From: Clostridium ganghwense
GTDB lineage: Bacteria; Bacillota; Clostridia; Clostridiales; Clostridiaceae
Direction: 5' to 3'
Assembly (NCBI RefSeq): GCF_026735165.1
Contig: NZ_JAPQES010000005.1
Location: forward strand, 174,829-238,828
Length of the DNA stretch: 64,000 nt
Shown here: in pieces, positions 34,429 to 44,888 of the stretch
How the letters are laid out: each line of letters starts with the position of its first letter
Numbering within the stretch: the first letter of the stretch is position 1
The notes under the pieces: model-generated
What the model was told of the DNA's origin: nothing
Seen by the model: only the letters and a program-made list of their open reading frames with translations
The model's database searches: none
Program-made: the position numbers and the translations under genes

Positions 34429-34992
34429 TTATCTAACTACAGCAGTAGTGGAAGTTACATTTTTTTCATATTTTTCTATTTTGGGTAATCTTATTTCAAG
34501 TATTCCACTCTTTAGAGTTGCATCTGCTAAATCAGCTCTTATAATTGTAGATAATGCTACTGTTCTATTGAATACTTGAATTCCAGTTAAAGCATTAGTA
34601 GATCCTGATATTGTTAATGAATCTTCAGCAACACTTAAACTTACATCATCAACATTCCTGTTTCCAACATATGCTGAAACAACTATATCACTAGATGTTT
34701 CTGAAATATCTACAGTTGGATAAACAAATGATGTAATTCCTGATGTTATTGCTGTAGGACTTGTTGATGAAACTACTGTTGGAGTTGCTGCAGTTGTTAC
34801 GAATTGCTGAGGATATTGAGCTGTTGTCACAACGCTTCCTGCTGTAGGAGATGTTAGCTGATTTACATTAGCAAAAGTTCCTGATGCCATTGTATTATTA
34901 TTATATGCATACGTTACTGTTTTACCTGCCCAATTAGATACAGGTAATAAACGTACTTGATTTGTTGATGCCCAATTATTAGTTACTTGCAT
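34429..34992 (-). CDS. Hsp20/alpha-crystallin-type protein (first of pair)
   Basis: A 187-residue paralogue of the next gene. The alpha-crystallin part is VYPTVDISETSSDIVVSAYV, VDDVSLSVAEDSLTISGS, FNRTVALSTIIRADL, GILEIRLPKIEK. The N-terminal half is Thr/Ala/Ser-rich with VTYAYNN, which aligns with VTYALNN in the second copy, so the paralogy extends beyond the Hsp20 domain. Start at ATG 34992 with AGGAGG. It is divergent from the ClpP-like protease gene, with which it shares a 166-bp intergenic region. Confidence 0.78.
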   Translation of the reverse strand: MQVTNNWASTNQVRLLPVSNWAGKTVTYAYNNNTMASGTFANVNQLTSPTAGSVVTTAQYPQQFVTTAATPTVVSSTSPTAITSGITSFVYPTVDISETSSDIVVSAYVGNRNVDDVSLSVAEDSLTISGSTNALTGIQVFNRTVALSTIIRADLADATLKSGILEIRLPKIEKYEKNVTSTTAVVR

Positions 34993-35158
34993 TATATAAA
35001 CCTCCTAATTTTTAAACTATTATTACAATTCATATTCTACCCTCCTTAAGATTCAATTATTCAAATTAACATACAGCATAATATTGAATATAAATCTTTA
35101 ATATTCATCAAAATAAGATATAGTAATAAATATAAATTATAAAGGAAGGATTCCTAAT

Positions 35159-36139
35159 ATGAATAATTATAGAACTGATCTTATAAACCATATATCTCAA
35201 CTTAGAGGTTCAAATGTCATATCGTATATTGGTGGAGATAGACAAAATATGAGCATCAGAATTGCCCCTGATATTATACCTGTATTTTACAAACACTTAG
35301 AAAAAATGGGCAAATCATCAAAAATAGATTTGTTTTTATTTACTAAAGGTGGAGATGTTCTAACTGCATTAAGATTAGTTGAATTATTGTATGAATATAC
35401 TGATGATTTTTCTGTTTTAATACCTTATAAATCGTATAGCGCTGGAACTTTAATAAGTCTTGGTGCTTCAGAAATAGTTATGACAAAACTTGCTGAACTA
35501 AGTCCTATAGATCCCAATGTAACAAGTACTTTTAATCCTCTAGATTCTAATAATCCAAATGTTAGACTTCCCATTAGTGTTGAAGATGTTTATTCATTTT
35601 TTAATATAGCTACTGATGAAATGGGTCTTAAAACAGATGATTCACTTGTAAAAGTTTTTTCTCTACTTTCTGAGCATGTTCATCCTTTAGCTATTGGAAG
35701 TGTATATAGAAGTCATGCAATGATTCGTTCTATAGCAAATAAGCTTTTACTAAAACATATAAATCCTTCAGAAAAATACAAAATAAATGAAATCATAGAA
35801 AATTTAACAGAAAATCTACATTCTCATAGTTATATGATAAGTAGACAAGAAGCAAAAAATCTAATAAAGCTTCCTATAACTTATTGTGATAATGACCTTG
35901 AAAAATATATGTGGAATCTCTATAAAACTTATGAAAATGATTTACTTCTTGATAGGCCTTTTGCTCCTGAACAAATTTTAACACCTAATGGTAAATTTTC
36001 TGTATGCTGTGGAATAATAGAAAGTAATTATTATACTGATGGATATATATTTGAAGGAAATATTCCCAAAATACCTAATGTAAAAAATTCATTAGATAGT
36101 ATAAATATAACTGAACAAGGTTGGAGACAATTAAGATAA
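35159..36139 (+). CDS. ClpP-fold serine protease (SDH proteinase family)
   Basis: A 326-residue protein of the ClpP/crotonase-fold serine dehydrogenase-proteinase group (SppA-like, PF01972 type). The oxyanion strand FLFTKGGDVLTALRLVELL is followed by the nucleophile in YKSYSAGTLISLGAS and by MTKLAELSPIDPNV, all in the order expected for the family. There is no signal peptide or membrane anchor, unlike SppA, so it is probably cytosolic. A long helical C-terminal part (~160-260) is of unknown role. It is divergent from the two Hsp20-type genes, and a 55-residue ORF follows 16 bp later. The start has AAGGAAGG. Confidence 0.8.
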   Translation: MNNYRTDLINHISQLRGSNVISYIGGDRQNMSIRIAPDIIPVFYKHLEKMGKSSKIDLFLFTKGGDVLTALRLVELLYEYTDDFSVLIPYKSYSAGTLISLGASEIVMTKLAELSPIDPNVTSTFNPLDSNNPNVRLPISVEDVYSFFNIATDEMGLKTDDSLVKVFSLLSEHVHPLAIGSVYRSHAMIRSIANKLLLKHINPSEKYKINEIIENLTENLHSHSYMISRQEAKNLIKLPITYCDNDLEKYMWNLYKTYENDLLLDRPFAPEQILTPNGKFSVCCGIIESNYYTDGYIFEGNIPKIPNVKNSLDSINITEQGWRQLR

Positions 36140-36155
36140 GAGAGGAGTTAACCTT

Positions 36156-36323
36156 ATGAAACATATAAATAATAAGACTAACTATAAAAAATATATTAAA
36201 ATATCAAGTAAATCTGGTTGTATTTCAGCATCCTATATTTTGAATAACGAAAATGATACCGAAACCATAGCATATGAAAATTTAGAATCTAGCGGAATAG
36301 TAATACCTAAATATAAAAAATAA
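36156..36323 (+). CDS. Small 55-residue protein downstream of the ClpP-like protease
   Basis: A 55-codon frame begins at an ATG 6-7 bases after AGAGGAG and ends just before a terminator, so it is likely a real gene co-transcribed with the protease. The protein is polar and Lys/Asn-rich, with a central SGCISASYILNNEN and a C-terminal SGIVIPKYKK. I recognise no family. It might be a partner or substrate of the protease, which is only a guess from position. Confidence 0.65.
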   Translation: MKHINNKTNYKKYIKISSKSGCISASYILNNENDTETIAYENLESSGIVIPKYKK

Positions 36324-36362
36324 AAAAATGTTTCTCTCATTGAAAGAGAGAAACATTTTTTA
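36322..36362. terminator. Bidirectional terminator between the protease unit and dnaJ
   Basis: AAAAATGTTTCTCTC and GAGAGAAACATTTTT form a perfect 15-bp stem with a 7-base loop between convergent transcription units. It overlaps the dnaJ stop codon. Confidence 0.92.
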
Positions 36363-37487
36363 TTTAAAGCTATCTTTTATTTTATCCACAAAAGATTTTT
36401 TTTGTGAATCTTCCATTTTTTCGCCACTTGCTTCCATAAATGCTAATAAAGCTTCGTTTTGTTTTTGATTCAGAGTTTTAGGTACATCTACTATAATCTT
36501 AACGTACTCATCGCCTCTACCATGGCTATTAACCCTTGGTACACCTTTACCTTTTAATCTGAAGATAGTTCCTGGTTGTGTTCCAGCTGGAACTTTATAT
36601 TTTACATCACCATCTACAGTAGCAACCTTAAGTTCTGTTCCAAGAGTTGCTTTTGCAAAGCTTATATGGTGCTCTATATATATATCAAAGCCTTTTCTAT
36701 TAAATAATTTATGTGGTGAAACTCTGATATTAATGTATAAATCTCCTGATGGTCCTCCATTTTTTCCTGGTTCACCCTGCCCTCTAAGAGGTAATACATT
36801 ACCTGTGTCTACTCCTGCTGGTACCTTTATCTTTATCTTTTTATTTTTTCTAACAGTACCTTTTCCATGACAATGCGAACATGGATCAGTTATAATTTTA
36901 CCAGTTCCATTACATTTATCACAAGTACCAGTGCTTACAAAACTTCCAAGTGGAGTATTCCTTTGATATCTAACTTGACCTGTCCCTCCACATTGTTCAC
37001 AGGTTTTAGAGTTTGTTCCTGGTTTTGCACCTGTACCATTACACGTATCACATTTTTCATTTTTTGAAACTGATATCTCTTTTTCTACTCCAAAAACAGC
37101 CTCTTCAAAAGTTAAGTTTAAAGTATATTCAAGATCCGCTCCTCTTTCAGGTCCATTTTTTCTTTTTCTAGATGAAAATCCACCACCAAAGAATGAATCA
37201 AAAATATCTTCAAATCCACCCATACCTGAGAAATCAAAACCACCAGTACCACCAAATCCACCATTGAAATCAGTAGTACCAAATTGATCATATTGTGATT
37301 TCTTTTGAGGATCTGATAATACTTGGTAAGCCTCATTTATATCCTTAAATTTATCTTCAGCTTCTTTATTGTCTGGATTTCTATCTGGATGGTATTTCAT
37401 TGCAAGTTTTCTATATGCTTTTTTTACTTCATCATCACTAGCACCCTTTGATACTCCGAGAATATCATAGTAGTCTTTATTTGCCAT
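36360..37487 (-). CDS. dnaJ: Chaperone DnaJ
   Basis: A 375-residue type I J-protein. J domain with the HPD motif (KYHPDRNP), then a Gly/Phe-rich segment ([17 protein letters not shown]), then four zinc repeats ([33 protein letters not shown]) and the C-terminal substrate-binding domains. It stimulates the DnaK ATPase. It is the last gene of the hrcA-grpE-dnaK-dnaJ operon. Confidence 0.98.
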   Translation of the reverse strand: MANKDYYDILGVSKGASDDEVKKAYRKLAMKYHPDRNPDNKEAEDKFKDINEAYQVLSDPQKKSQYDQFGTTDFNGGFGGTGGFDFSGMGGFEDIFDSFFGGGFSSRKRKNGPERGADLEYTLNLTFEEAVFGVEKEISVSKNEKCDTCNGTGAKPGTNSKTCEQCGGTGQVRYQRNTPLGSFVSTGTCDKCNGTGKIITDPCSHCHGKGTVRKNKKIKIKVPAGVDTGNVLPLRGQGEPGKNGGPSGDLYINIRVSPHKLFNRKGFDIYIEHHISFAKATLGTELKVATVDGDVKYKVPAGTQPGTIFRLKGKGVPRVNSHGRGDEYVKIIVDVPKTLNQKQNEALLAFMEASGEKMEDSQKKSFVDKIKDSFK

Positions 37488-37554
37488 CCCTGTTTTTTCA
37501 CCACCTAATGTTTATTGTTTTAGAGAAATACAACTATATCTTCAATTACCAAAA

Positions 37555-37583
37555 TTAAGGGAAGGGTAATTACCCATCCCTTA
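37555..37583 (-). terminator. Hairpin between dnaK and dnaJ
   Basis: TTAAGGGA-GGGTAA pairs with TTACCC-TCCCTTAA, with a mismatch within the stem. It lies 30 bp after dnaK and has an AATTTTGG tail. It probably lowers expression of dnaJ relative to dnaK or marks a processing site. Confidence 0.55.
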
Positions 37584-37612
37584 AATGGTACAACTATTCT
37601 ATTATATACAAA

Positions 37613-39460
37613 TTATTTATCATCTTCAACCTTGAAATCAGCATCTACTACATTATCATCACTTGCTTTTTCTGCATTTGCATCAGTTCCACCCATATTT
37701 CCCATATCTGGTCCTGCTTGTGCTCCTGCTTGTTGATACATCTTTGAAGATACAGCATGGAATGCTTCAGTTAATTCTTCAGTAGCTTTTTTAATAGCCT
37801 CTATATCTTCGCCGTCTTTTACTTTCTTTAGTTCTTCTAATTTATCTTCAATAGATTTCTTATCTTCTGGTGAAACTTTATCTCCAAGATCTTTTAATGT
37901 TTTTTCTGTTTGGTAAGCAACAGAATCAGCATTATTCTTAGTATCTATAGCTTCTTTTCTTTGTTCATCTTCTTCTGCATATTTTTCAGCTTCTTTAACA
38001 GCCTTATCTATTTCTTCATCATTTAGGTTAGTAGAAGCTGTAATCGTAATATTAGCTTCTTTGCCTGTTCCTTTATCTTTTGCTGAAACATTTAATATAC
38101 CATTAGCGTCTATATCAAAAGTTACTTCAATTTGAGGTATTCCTCTTGGTGCTGGTGGTATATCAGTTAATTGGAATCTTCCAAGAGTCTTATTTCCAGC
38201 AGCCATTTTTCTTTCACCTTGAACTATGTGAATTTCAACTGAAGTTTGATTATCTGCAGCTGTTGAGAATATTTGGCTCTTTCTTGCTGGTATTGTTGTG
38301 TTTCTTTCTATTAATGGAGTAGCTACTCCTCCCATTGTTTCTATTCCAAGTGTTAATGGAGTTACATCTAGAAGTAAAATATCTTTAACTTCTCCAGTTA
38401 ATACTCCTGCTTGAATTGCTGCACCCATAGCAACACATTCATCAGGATTAACACCTTTAGTTGGTTCTTGTCCTGTAAATTTCTTAACAGCTTCTTGAAC
38501 TGCTGGAATTCTTGTTGAACCACCAACTAATACAACTTTATCAATTTCATTTATTGACATATCTGCATCACTTAATGCTTTTCTCATTGGTTCTATTGTA
38601 GCTTCTACTAAGTCATGAGTTAATTCATCAAATTTAGCTCTTGTTAAGTTCATATCAATGTGTTTTGGACCAGTTGCATCAGCTGTTATAAATGGTAAGT
38701 TAATATTAGTTGTTGTTGATGATGATAATTCTATTTTAGCTTTTTCTGCTGCTTCTTTTAATCTTTGAAGCGCCATCTTATCATTTCTTAAATCTATTCC
38801 ATTTTCAGCTTTAAAAGTTTCAGCTATATGATCCATTACTTTTTGGTCAAAATCATCTCCACCTAAAGAAGTATTTCCGTTTGTAGCTTTAACTTCAAAT
38901 ACTCCGTCTCCAAGTTCTAGGATAGATACATCGAAAGTACCACCACCTAAATCATATACAAAAATCTTTTGAGTAGTATCCATTTTGTCAAGTCCATAAG
39001 CAAGTGAAGCAGCTGTTGGTTCGTTTATGATTCTTTTTACATCAAGTCCTGCTATTTTACCAGCATTTTTAGTAGCCTGTCTTTCACTATCATTAAAATA
39101 TGCTGGAACTGTTATAACTGCTTCAGTTACAGTTTCACCTAAATAAGCTTCTGCATCAGCTTTTAATTTTTGAAGTACCATTGCTGATATTTCTTCTGGT
39201 GAGTATTTCTTTCCATCTATATCTACTCTATATTCAGTTCCCATATGTCTTTTTATAGAAATTATAGTTTTATCTGGATTTGTGATTGCTTGTCTTTTTG
39301 CAACTTGACCAGCAAGTCTTTCTCCATCACCTTTGAATGCTACTACTGATGGTGTAGTTCTAGCACCTTCTGCATTTGCTATAACAGTTGGATTTCCACC
39401 TTCCATAACTGATACACAAGAGTTAGTTGTTCCTAAGTCTATTCCTATAATTTTTCCCAT
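37613..39460 (-). CDS. dnaK: Chaperone DnaK (Hsp70)
   Basis: A 615-residue Hsp70. Nucleotide-binding domain signatures: [45 protein letters not shown]. The substrate-binding domain begins near [16 protein letters not shown], and the C-terminal lid ends in an acidic [10 protein letters not shown] tail. As in other Gram-positive DnaKs, the insert of Gram-negative DnaK lobe I is absent. It is preceded by grpE and has an AGGAGG site. Confidence 0.98.
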   Translation of the reverse strand: MGKIIGIDLGTTNSCVSVMEGGNPTVIANAEGARTTPSVVAFKGDGERLAGQVAKRQAITNPDKTIISIKRHMGTEYRVDIDGKKYSPEEISAMVLQKLKADAEAYLGETVTEAVITVPAYFNDSERQATKNAGKIAGLDVKRIINEPTAASLAYGLDKMDTTQKIFVYDLGGGTFDVSILELGDGVFEVKATNGNTSLGGDDFDQKVMDHIAETFKAENGIDLRNDKMALQRLKEAAEKAKIELSSSTTTNINLPFITADATGPKHIDMNLTRAKFDELTHDLVEATIEPMRKALSDADMSINEIDKVVLVGGSTRIPAVQEAVKKFTGQEPTKGVNPDECVAMGAAIQAGVLTGEVKDILLLDVTPLTLGIETMGGVATPLIERNTTIPARKSQIFSTAADNQTSVEIHIVQGERKMAAGNKTLGRFQLTDIPPAPRGIPQIEVTFDIDANGILNVSAKDKGTGKEANITITASTNLNDEEIDKAVKEAEKYAEEDEQRKEAIDTKNNADSVAYQTEKTLKDLGDKVSPEDKKSIEDKLEELKKVKDGEDIEAIKKATEELTEAFHAVSSKMYQQAGAQAGPDMGNMGGTDANAEKASDDNVVDADFKVEDDK

Positions 39461-39528
39461 TTTGTTTACCTCCTAAAAGTAAGTTGATTTAAATTTTTAG
39501 TTTTAAGTCAATGATTAATAATATTAAA

Positions 39529-40107
39529 TTAATTAGCTACTTTAACCAAACTGTATCTTAAAACTTTATCTCCTCTTTTAAACCCTTTTTGAAAAACTTC
39601 TACAATCTGATTTTCACCTAAACTTTCATCCTCTACATGCATTATAGCATTGTGATAGTTAGGATCAAATTCACCTTCTGCTCCAATTTCTTCAACATCA
39701 AGTTTGCTTAAAGATTCTATAAATTGTTTCATTACAGCTTCAATTCCTTTTTTAAGATCCTCTGCATTTCCTTCTGCTACAATAGCTCTTTCTAAATTAT
39801 CAAATGCAGGGAACATATTGTTAAGTACATCAGAACATGCATCAGTATAAATAGCTTTCTTTTCTTTTTCAGTTCTCTTTCTAAAGTTTTCATACTCTGC
39901 ATTCATTCTTAAAAATCTGTCTTTTAAAGAATTCAATTCATTTTCAAGTTTTTTATTTTCATCTTTTAATACTTTATTTTTATCTTTTAACTCACTAATC
40001 TCTTCTTCAAACTTAATTTCTTCTGACTTTACTTCTTCTACTTCTTCATTGTTATTTACTTCTGTTTCTTCTTTTAAAGTTTCCTGTAAATTCTCTTTAT
40101 TTTCCAT
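39529..40107 (-). CDS. grpE: Nucleotide exchange factor GrpE
   Basis: About 192 residues. A long acidic coiled coil (~10-80) is followed by the conserved RMNAEYENFRKRTEKEK segment and a C-terminal beta domain (GAEGEFDPNYHNAIMH, GFKRGDKVLRYSLVKV). It releases ADP from DnaK. The ATG at 40107 follows GAGGTGAG; the frame opens at 40131 within hrcA, which I reject as the start. Confidence 0.96.
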   Translation of the reverse strand: MENKENLQETLKEETEVNNNEEVEEVKSEEIKFEEEISELKDKNKVLKDENKKLENELNSLKDRFLRMNAEYENFRKRTEKEKKAIYTDACSDVLNNMFPAFDNLERAIVAEGNAEDLKKGIEAVMKQFIESLSKLDVEEIGAEGEFDPNYHNAIMHVEDESLGENQIVEVFQKGFKRGDKVLRYSLVKVAN

Positions 40108-40111
40108 AAAC

Positions 40112-41182
40112 TCACCTCTGTCTATCATCAAAATAATTTTGCCCTATACTTTTATCTAGTTCCCTCACAAATTGAGTAAGCATAGAAATAACCTTTGAAT
40201 ATTGCATTCTCGTAGGTCCAATAACACCTATAGTTCCTACAGGCTTTCCACCCAAATTATAAACTGCGGAAATTATACTGCAATTTTGAGCATCCTCAAC
40301 AAAGTTTTCTTTACCTATACTGATTGAAATTTTAGCACCATCATTAGGAATAAGGGGTTTCTTATTAAATAATTGCCCTATTACCTCTTTATTATCCAGT
40401 AAGGCTAAAAATTTCCTTGCTTTTTCTACATCATTGTATTCAGCATAGTTAAATATATTAGCTGCACCTTCACAATAGATTTCACTATCATCAGCTTTGC
40501 TCAACGCTTCATAAAGTGCAGAAATAATACCATCAAAAATACTTTCATATCCTTTCAATTCATTTTTTAAATCATTTATAATCTTTAAGTTTATATCTTG
40601 AATTGTTAGATTCTTCAGCTTACTATTTAATATATTTGATAGCTTATGAAGCGAATCTGTCTCTAGTGCTCTGTTTACTCTTATGATGTTGTTATTTATT
40701 ATCCCATCTTGTGTAACTATTACAGCAAGAATATTGTTATTATCTATAGGTATCAGCTGAATTGTTCTAATATAACTATTTCTTACAGATGGCGTTTTAA
40801 CTACACAAGTAAGGCTGGTAAGTTCTGAAAGCAATAAAGTTGCTCTCTTTACCATTTTGTCTACTTCATATAAGGCTTGATTTATAAGTTCAGTTTTAAT
40901 TCTAATTTCTTCCTCAGGCGTTAGTTTTTGAAATTGAATTAATTTATCAACATACAATCTATATCCTTTGTCTGATGGTTTTCTACCAGAGGAGGTATGC
41001 AGTTGTTCAATAAAACCCATTTCCTCTAAATCAGACATCTCATTTCTTATAGTAGCTGAACTTACACCCAAATCATACTTTTTAGCAATTGTCCTTGACC
41101 CTACAGGCTCTCCAGTACAGATATAATCACGGATAATGGCCTCAAGTATTTTAATTTTTCTTTCCTCCATATCAAAATTCAT
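40112..41182 (-). CDS. hrcA: Heat-shock repressor HrcA
   Basis: A 356-residue repressor of the dnaK and groE operons that binds CIRCE. The N-terminal winged helix has EPVGSRTIAKKYDLGVSSATIRNEMSDLE and GFIEQLHTSSGRKPSDKGYRLYVD; the C-terminal part has the GAF-like core (GPTRMQYSKVISML). A CIRCE element lies 23 bp upstream, giving autoregulation. It is the first gene of the operon. Confidence 0.97.
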   Translation of the reverse strand: MNFDMEERKIKILEAIIRDYICTGEPVGSRTIAKKYDLGVSSATIRNEMSDLEEMGFIEQLHTSSGRKPSDKGYRLYVDKLIQFQKLTPEEEIRIKTELINQALYEVDKMVKRATLLLSELTSLTCVVKTPSVRNSYIRTIQLIPIDNNNILAVIVTQDGIINNNIIRVNRALETDSLHKLSNILNSKLKNLTIQDINLKIINDLKNELKGYESIFDGIISALYEALSKADDSEIYCEGAANIFNYAEYNDVEKARKFLALLDNKEVIGQLFNKKPLIPNDGAKISISIGKENFVEDAQNCSIISAVYNLGGKPVGTIGVIGPTRMQYSKVISMLTQFVRELDKSIGQNYFDDRQR

Positions 41183-41204
41183 ATTTACTGAATCACCTCT
41201 TTTA

Positions 41205-41231
41205 TTAGCACTCTATCTTGTTGAGTGCTAA
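41205..41231. promoter_or_regulatory. CIRCE operator
   Basis: A perfect TTAGCACTC-N9-GAGTGCTAA inverted repeat, the HrcA operator, between the hrcA promoter and start codon. Confidence 0.98.
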
Positions 41232-41244
41232 TTACTACGCTTTT

Positions 41245-41273
41245 AAATTATCACTCCAGTATTTTTTTGTCAA
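41245..41273 (-). promoter_or_regulatory. Promoter of the hrcA-grpE-dnaK-dnaJ operon
   Basis: TTGACA and TAATTT separated by 17 bp, directly upstream of CIRCE, as expected for HrcA-controlled transcription. Confidence 0.75.
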
Positions 41274-41372
41274 GATTTTGTTATTTGCATAATTTATCTA
41301 TTTGGAGTAATTTTCTCAAATATTTATATTTTTCTTTAAATTACTCTTTTTTTTTGTACTTCTCTCTATTTT

Positions 41373-42503
41373 TTAGATATCCAGGATAAAATCACTCATT
41401 ATGCTGTTTGAAATCTCTATTCCTTTAGAAGACAAAAATATACGTCCATCTTCTTCAATTAAGAATTTATTACCTTTATGTTTTTCAATAATATCCCCAT
41501 ATATTTCAGCTAGAGAAATTTTAAACTTTTTGTTAAATTTCTCTACGGATATACCCTTTATCTTTCTAAGCCCCATAAACATAAATTCTTCCATATCATC
41601 TTTTTTAGAATTCTCTTTCTTTTCTATAATGGCCGAAAATTTATTTTCCATCATTGTTATATAATTGTCAATATCTACTTCATTGCTATATCTGTATCCA
41701 TCTATATAAGAATGGGCAGCAGCCCCACATCCTATATATTCCTCTAAATTCCAATAAACTAAATTATGCTTACATTCCTTATTTATTTTTGAAAAATTTG
41801 ATATTTCATACTGATAATATTCTTTTTCCCTTAAATATTCTAAAGTATACAAGTACATTTCTCTCTCTGTGTCTTCATGTGGAAGATTTAATTTATTTTG
41901 TCTATATAAATTATAAAATTTTGTTCCTTCTTCAACTATTAAACTATAACAAGACAAATGTTCTGGATGCAATTCTGTGACTTTTTTTAAAGTTTCCTTC
42001 CAATCTTGTATATTTTGTTCAGGAAGTCCAAACATTAAATCTACATTAATATTTTTAAATCCTAGCATTCTAGCTAATGAAAAGCTTTTCTCAAAATCCT
42101 CAGATGAATGTATTCTTCCTAAACTTTTTAAATGTTTATTCTGCCATGCCTGTAGGCCTATACTTAATCTATTTACACCCATATCCTTTAAAAATTTTAG
42201 TTTTTCCTCATTAAAAGTACCTGGATTGCCTTCTACTGTAAATTCTAACTCTATATCCTTATTCAATTTATCTATACTTTTTTTTATAATACTCCATCCC
42301 TCTAAAGATAAATAGGTGGGAGTACCCCCACCTATAAATATTGTTTTAATTCTTTTATCTTTTATTGTATCTATCTCTTTAGAAAGGGCTTTTGCATAGC
42401 TAACCATTTTATTTTCTTTTCCACAATAAGATGGAAAATCACAATACAGGCATTTTTGCTTGCAAAATGGAATATGAATATATAATGCTATACCTTTACT
42501 CAT
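41373..42503 (-). CDS. hemW: Radical SAM heme chaperone HemW
   Basis: About 376 residues. The radical SAM motif is CKQKCLYCDF (CxxxCxxC) at the N-terminus, with the further conserved TIFIGGGTPTYLS, GVNRLSIGLQ and NVDLMFGLPEQ. The HemW branch differs from HemN coproporphyrinogen dehydrogenase and is now seen as a heme-inserting chaperone. The ATG at 42503 follows AGAGGAAA; the GTG at 42509 almost touches that site. It lies between lepA and hrcA, the usual order. Confidence 0.94.
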   Translation of the reverse strand: MSKGIALYIHIPFCKQKCLYCDFPSYCGKENKMVSYAKALSKEIDTIKDKRIKTIFIGGGTPTYLSLEGWSIIKKSIDKLNKDIELEFTVEGNPGTFNEEKLKFLKDMGVNRLSIGLQAWQNKHLKSLGRIHSSEDFEKSFSLARMLGFKNINVDLMFGLPEQNIQDWKETLKKVTELHPEHLSCYSLIVEEGTKFYNLYRQNKLNLPHEDTEREMYLYTLEYLREKEYYQYEISNFSKINKECKHNLVYWNLEEYIGCGAAAHSYIDGYRYSNEVDIDNYITMMENKFSAIIEKKENSKKDDMEEFMFMGLRKIKGISVEKFNKKFKISLAEIYGDIIEKHKGNKFLIEEDGRIFLSSKGIEISNSIMSDFILDI

Positions 42504-42523
42504 ATACACTTTCCTCTCTTTAC

Positions 42524-44329
42524 CTAATCAACCTTTAATATTGACATAAATGCTTCTTGAGGTACTTCTACGCTACCGACTTGACGCATTCTCTTCTTAC
42601 CTTCCTTTTGCTTTTCAAGAAGCTTTCTCTTTCTTGAAATATCTCCACCATAACATTTTGCAAGAACATCTTTTCTCATAGCTTTTACAGTTTCTCTTGC
42701 AATAATCTTAGAACCAACAGCTGCTTGTATTGGGATTTCAAACATTTGTCTTGGAATAACCTCTTTAAGTTTTTCAGCTATAGCTCTTCCTTTGTGGTAA
42801 GCTTTTTCTTCTGGTACAATCATTGACAATGCATCTACAACATCTCCATTTAAAAGCATATCAAGCTTAACAAGCTTAGTTTGCTGATATCCATGAAGTT
42901 CATAATCTAAAGAAGCATATCCTCTTGTTTTCGATTTTAAAGTGTCAAAGAAATCATATATTATTTCATTTAGCGGTATATAGTAGTTAAGTACTACTCT
43001 AGTAGTCTCAATATACTCCATATCTATGAAAGTACCACGTCTAGTTTGACAAAGATCCATAACTGCACCAACATAATCTGAAGGTGTTATTATTGATGCT
43101 TTTACAACTGGTTCTTCCATATGTTCTATTTCTGTAGGATCTGGCATGTTAGTAGGATTGGTGATTTCTAACATATCACCATTATTTCTATATATTTTGT
43201 ATATAACAGATGGTGCTGTAGTAATAATATCAAGATTAAATTCTCTTTCAATTCTTTCTTGAATTATTTCCATGTGTAAAAGTCCTAAAAATCCACATCT
43301 AAATCCAAAACCTAAAGCTATAGATGTTTCTGGCTCAAATCCTAACGCAGCATCATTTATTTTCAATTTTTCAAGAGCCTCTTTTAATTCATCATATTTT
43401 GCTCCATCCACAGGATAAATACCACTATATACCATTGGAATTGCTGGTCTATATCCTTGTAGAGGTTCATCAGCAGGTCTTGCAGCTTCTGTTATAGTAT
43501 CTCCAACACCAGCATCTCTAACATTCTTAATAGAAGCTGTTATATATCCCACCTCTCCAGCACTAAGTTCCTTCATAGGAACAAAATTTGGAGCAAAAAT
43601 TCCAACCTCTGTTACCTCATACTCTTTTTTACTTGCCATGAATCTTATTTTAGTTCCTGGACGTACTGTTCCTTCTTTAATTCTTACATAACATACTACG
43701 CCTTTGTAACTATCATAATAAGAGTCAAATATTAGTGCCTTTAAAGGCGCCTCTTCATCCCCTTCAGGTGATGGTACTTTTTCAACTATAGTCTCCAGTA
43801 CATCATTTATATTAAGACCAGTTTTAGCAGAAACTAAAGGTGCATTTTGAGCTTCTATCCCTATAACATCTTCAATTTCTTGTTTTATTTCATCTGGTCT
43901 TGCACTTGGTAAATCAATTTTATTTATAACTGGCACTATTTCCAAATCATTATCTAAAGCAAGATAGCAATTAGCTAATGTTTGTGCTTGTATACCTTGA
44001 GTTGCGTCAACTACAAGTAATGCTCCTTCGCAAGCAGCTAAACTTCTTGAAACTTCATAGGCAAAATCTACATGTCCAGGAGTATCAATTAAGTTTAGTA
44101 CATATTCTTCTCCATTTTCTCTTTTATAAACTAATCTTGCAGCTTGAGATTTTATAGTAATTCCTCTTTCACGTTCAAGTTCCATATTATCAAGAACTTG
44201 ATTTTCCATCTCTCTTTGAGTCAATGTACCTGTAGCTTCAAGTAATCTATCTGCAAGTGTAGACTTACCATGGTCGATATGTGCTACAATTGAAAAATTT
44301 CTTATATACTTTTTTTTATCATTTTGCAT
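42524..44329 (-). CDS. lepA: Elongation factor 4 (LepA)
   Basis: About 601 residues, the back-translocating GTPase of the ribosome. G1 [15 protein letters not shown]3 [13 protein letters not shown]4 [10 protein letters not shown], followed by EF-G-like domains and the LepA-specific C-terminus ([18 protein letters not shown]). The ATG at 44329 comes after GGGGGTAAAG; the upstream ATG at 44347 overlaps that site. It is probably co-transcribed with hemW, 20 bp away. Confidence 0.97.
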   Translation of the reverse strand: MQNDKKKYIRNFSIVAHIDHGKSTLADRLLEATGTLTQREMENQVLDNMELERERGITIKSQAARLVYKRENGEEYVLNLIDTPGHVDFAYEVSRSLAACEGALLVVDATQGIQAQTLANCYLALDNDLEIVPVINKIDLPSARPDEIKQEIEDVIGIEAQNAPLVSAKTGLNINDVLETIVEKVPSPEGDEEAPLKALIFDSYYDSYKGVVCYVRIKEGTVRPGTKIRFMASKKEYEVTEVGIFAPNFVPMKELSAGEVGYITASIKNVRDAGVGDTITEAARPADEPLQGYRPAIPMVYSGIYPVDGAKYDELKEALEKLKINDAALGFEPETSIALGFGFRCGFLGLLHMEIIQERIEREFNLDIITTAPSVIYKIYRNNGDMLEITNPTNMPDPTEIEHMEEPVVKASIITPSDYVGAVMDLCQTRRGTFIDMEYIETTRVVLNYYIPLNEIIYDFFDTLKSKTRGYASLDYELHGYQQTKLVKLDMLLNGDVVDALSMIVPEEKAYHKGRAIAEKLKEVIPRQMFEIPIQAAVGSKIIARETVKAMRKDVLAKCYGGDISRKRKLLEKQKEGKKRMRQVGSVEVPQEAFMSILKVD

Positions 44330-44370
44330 TTGTTTCTTTACCCCCATTGCACATAATAAATCAAACTAAA

Positions 44371-44838
44371 TTATAGCATATAACTCTGTATATATGTCAA
44401 TAAAAACTCTGTATTATTATATAGTATTCCAATATTCTCTTTTATTACTTCAATTAATTTGAAAGTATTTTCTCTTAAATTATTAAAAAATATATTAGAT
44501 TTAAATTTAGTAATTACATTGTTATTAATAAAAAATACATAATTATGTGTATCTATTCTAAAATCAAAGGGATTATTATTAAATAATATTCTAATTTTAG
44601 GAACACATCCTTCTTCTTTATCCTTGGATATATTTTTTGATTTATATCTACATGGATTATTTAAAACCTGCTGCATATTATCTAAATTCCATGTTTTTTT
44701 ATCATCTCCATAACAAATTATATCTCCCACTATACTATTATATATTTGTCTGTTAAGATTTATATTTACACAAAAAATGCCATATCCCAATATTAAAAAC
44801 ATAATTATACTCATTAAAATTATTTTCAACTTTTTCAT
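44371..44838 (-). CDS. Unrecognised protein with N-terminal membrane anchor
   Basis: About 155 residues. A basic start (MKKLKI) and one hydrophobic helix (ILMSIIMFLILGYGIFCV) suggest a signal anchor or uncleaved signal peptide. The rest is polar with three cysteines. I recognise no family. The ATG at 44838 follows AAGGAGGTGC, a strong site, which argues it is a real gene. It lies between spoIIP and lepA, 50 bp after spoIIP, and may share its sporulation expression. Confidence 0.65.
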   Translation of the reverse strand: MKKLKIILMSIIMFLILGYGIFCVNINLNRQIYNSIVGDIICYGDDKKTWNLDNMQQVLNNPCRYKSKNISKDKEEGCVPKIRILFNNNPFDFRIDTHNYVFFINNNVITKFKSNIFFNNLRENTFKLIEVIKENIGILYNNTEFLLTYIQSYML

Positions 44839-44888
44839 AAAAAAAGCACCTCCTTTTTTATAAGGATGTACTTTTTTTATATTTTTAT

